Shown: in pieces, positions 5,190 through 6,272 of the stretch
How positions within the stretch are numbered: position 1 is the first letter of the stretch
How the letters are laid out: every line of letters starts with the position of its first letter
Source of the DNA: Candidatus Nanopelagicales bacterium
GTDB lineage: Bacteria > Actinomycetota > Actinomycetes > S36-B12
Direction: 5' to 3'
Assembly (NCBI GenBank): GCA_023264215.1
Contig: JALQSY010000100.1
Location: 1 to 6,272, forward strand
DNA: 6,272 nucleotides
Program-made: the position numbers and the translations under genes
The notes under the pieces: generated by a model
What the model saw: only the letters and a program-made list of their open reading frames with translations
Database searches by the model: none
What the model was told of the DNA's origin: nothing

Positions 5190-5195
5190 GGGGGC

Positions 5196-5612
5196 ATGCT
5201 GCCAGGCTCCGCCCCCGAACCTGTCCCGGGTTTCCTCGCGCGCCTGCGCTTTCAGTCCGCGGACGTACCAGCGCTGATGGGGCAGTTGCGCGAGTGCGTG
5301 GCCGTGCTGGCGACGTACGACGGCTTCGTGGACGCACGGCTGGCGCGGGCCATCGACGACGACCGGATCATCGTGATGGACATGGGTTGGGCGACCGTCG
5401 GGGCCTACCGCCGAGCCCTGTCGTCGTACGAGGTGAAGGTCGCCGTCGTCCCGGTGATCTCCCAGGCGATCGATGAGGCGACGGCGTTCGAGGTCCTCCA
5501 CGTGACCGACAGTGCGGGCGTGGTGGATGCCGCCGGCGCGCTCGCGGCCGACGCCCACAGCGTCAGCCTGGGTGAGGCATCGGCAGGCTTCGTGCCGCCG
5601 GCACCGTCATGA
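5196..5612 (+). CDS. ABM-like (antibiotic biosynthesis monooxygenase fold) small protein
   Basis: This 138-residue soluble protein resembles the dimeric alpha/beta-barrel ABM superfamily. In the predicted domain (about residues 12-102) an initial strand FLARLRF is followed by a helix ending LATYDGFVDARLARAIDD. Next come the strand RIIVMDMGWATVGAYRRALSSYEVK (57-81) and a helix leading into TAFEVLHV. The GF...R....DD....W...AYR.AL.S pattern is typical of the family. Members include small oxygenases and many proteins of unknown role, so the name does not imply antibiotic synthesis. The Ala- and Ser-rich tail after 105 looks unstructured. The ATG at 5196 was chosen over the in-frame GTG at 5166 because GGTGGGGG precedes it and the GTG would extend into the divergent promoter. 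Its stop overlaps the next gene as ATGA, which suggests co-translation with the phosphoribosyltransferase-like protein. Confidence 0.8.
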   Translation: MLPGSAPEPVPGFLARLRFQSADVPALMGQLRECVAVLATYDGFVDARLARAIDDDRIIVMDMGWATVGAYRRALSSYEVKVAVVPVISQAIDEATAFEVLHVTDSAGVVDAAGALAADAHSVSLGEASAGFVPPAPS

Positions 5613-6124
5613 CGGACCGGCCCGGCGGGTCGGCCAAGCCGCCTCCACGCTTCGCCGACCTCGCCGATGGCGGCCGTGCGCTCATCGATCCGCTGCGCGA
5701 GGCCCTTGCCGACTCGGCTGATCCGCTGCTGGTCGCCGTGCTCCCCAACGGCGTCCCCGTGGCCGTGCCGCTCGCCGAGGGTTTGGGCCTTGCACTCGTC
5801 GGCGTCAGCCTGGATCGGACGGGGGATCCGCGCGTGATCGAGGTCCCCGACGTGACGGGACGCAACTGCGTCGTCGTCGATGACGGCGTCGAGACCGGCA
5901 CCGCGGCGCAGTTGGTCGGCCTCGCCCTGCGCGACGCCGGTGCCGCCCGCGTGCTGCTCGCCGTACCCGTGTGCCCTCGCCAGGCGCAGGCGCAGTTGCA
6001 GCACGTCTACGACCGGATCGTCGCGGTCGATCGCCCGCTGGGTCGACGGGACCTGCGCTGGCACTACCGGACGTTCGACACCATCGACGAGGCCGAGGCC
6101 AGGCGTCGTCTTGACGCTCGCTAA
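5609..6124 (+). CDS. Phosphoribosyltransferase-like protein
   Basis: This 171-residue protein looks like a type I phosphoribosyltransferase-fold protein. The PRPP-binding loop is recognisable as VVVDDGVETGTAA (residues 88-100), after a hydrophobic strand and with the two acidic residues Asp91-Asp92. Upstream, the strand LLVAVLPNGVPVAVPLAEGL (40-59) matches the usual first strand and loop of the fold. The C-terminal WHYRTFDTIDEAEAR segment resembles the aromatic-Y..F ending of PRTase-domain proteins of unknown substrate. No base-specificity hood can be named, so purine, pyrimidine or non-enzymatic roles stay open. In the N-terminal loop Pro-Asn-Gly replaces the more usual Arg-Gly-Gly, which may affect PRPP or pyrophosphate contacts. 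The ATG lies inside the ATGA overlap with the ABM-like gene. A 64-bp gap follows before glyS. Confidence 0.78.
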   Translation: MTDRPGGSAKPPPRFADLADGGRALIDPLREALADSADPLLVAVLPNGVPVAVPLAEGLGLALVGVSLDRTGDPRVIEVPDVTGRNCVVVDDGVETGTAAQLVGLALRDAGAARVLLAVPVCPRQAQAQLQHVYDRIVAVDRPLGRRDLRWHYRTFDTIDEAEARRRLDAR

Positions 6125-6141
6125 GGTGAGGCCTCCAGTCC

Positions 6142-6147
6142 GATAGT
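6142..6147 (+). promoter_or_regulatory. Weak candidate -10 for glyS
   Basis: GATAGT matches four of six bases of TATAAT and would give a leader of about 35 bases. No -35 is found at 17-18 bases upstream. A TTGACG at 6111-6116 is 25 bases away from it and fits better with TCCAGT at 6134-6139. Read-through from the upstream gene is an alternative. Confidence 0.25.
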
Positions 6148-6150
6148 TCC

Positions 6151-6171
6151 TGTCGGATCTGTCCGCCGACA
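6151..6171 (+). other. Small hairpin in the glyS leader
   Basis: TGTCGG (6151-6156) and CCGACA (6166-6171) form a perfect six-base-pair stem with a nine-base loop, ending seven bases before the GGAG ribosome-binding site. It is too small to call a T-box or a riboswitch, and no specifier-loop or T-box consensus was seen. Confidence 0.4.
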
Positions 6172-6188
6172 ACCAGCCGGAGTGGATC

Positions 6189-6272
6189 ATGGCCGATCGC
6201 GTCGATGCCGTCGTCAACCTCAGCAAGCGCCGGGGCTTCGTCTTCCCCTCATCCGAGATCTACGGCGGCACC
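6189..6272 (+). CDS. glyS: Glycine--tRNA ligase, N-terminal 28 codons (3' truncated by window edge)
   Basis: The visible N-terminus reads [19 protein letters not shown] then PSSEIYGGT. It closely matches the start of single-chain, dimeric glycyl-tRNA synthetases such as that of M. tuberculosis, whose class II core opens with this AKRRGF.(Y/F)PS.EIYGG segment. The enzyme charges tRNA-Gly with glycine in the cytoplasm. The ATG at 6189 has GGAG at 6179-6182, with a six-base spacer. The gene is on the same strand as the ABM-like and phosphoribosyltransferase-like genes, 64 bp downstream. The rest of the protein lies outside the window. Confidence 0.93.
   Translation, partial: MADRVDAVVNLSKRRGFVFPSSEIYGGT

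Noticed and set aside
6125..6188. T-box or riboswitch before glyS
   Set aside because: The region is only 64 bases with one small stem and no T-box consensus.

Overview
The window is high-GC, densely packed DNA of the kind found in Actinobacteria. Indicators are GTG/TTG-capable starts, several genes that look leaderless, an M. tuberculosis FurB-type Zur, and a single-chain glycyl-tRNA synthetase start that closely resembles mycobacterial GlyS. The run of small membrane protein, ABM-domain protein, phosphoribosyltransferase-like protein and glyS suggests Nocardioidaceae or a relative. That placement is memory-based and tentative.

Layout. (1) Positions 2-1254, plus strand: the C-terminal part of a YraQ/UPF0718-type permease, then a TIGR03943/UPF0703-type membrane protein in ATGA overlap. 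This pair meets zur tail to tail with 3 bp between stop codons. (2) Positions 1258-4568, minus strand: a zinc-uptake locus read as znuA (lipoprotein) - znuB (permease) - znuC (ATPase) - zur. A near-perfect Zur box overlaps a TTGACA -35 element directly before znuA. The 223-bp gap between znuA and znuB holds a long interrupted palindrome and a second copy of the znuA 3' end. (3) Positions 4732-5136, minus strand: a small three-helix membrane protein, separated from znuA by a strong hairpin. (4) Positions 5196-6272, plus strand: an ABM-like protein, a phosphoribosyltransferase-like protein in ATGA overlap, and the first 28 codons of glyS.

How it works together. ZnuA should capture zinc outside the membrane, ZnuB should carry it in, and ZnuC should supply ATP. 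With zinc bound, Zur should sit on the 4587-4603 operator and block the znuA promoter. Zur may also have its own leaderless promoter at the end of znuC, so repressor synthesis would not depend wholly on the operon it represses. The YraQ/TIGR03943 pair next door is probably part of metal homeostasis too, but its substrate is unknown. Three proteins of the locus carry His/Asp/Glu-rich segments: TIGR03943, ZnuC and ZnuA.

The most notable unexplained signals are two hairpins that share a loop architecture (3438-3495 and 4677-4713), a 26-nt direct repeat of the znuA terminus, and a recurring exact six-base spacing between -10-like hexamers and ATG at four genes. No CRISPR array, tRNA, rRNA, insertion sequence or phage gene was seen.
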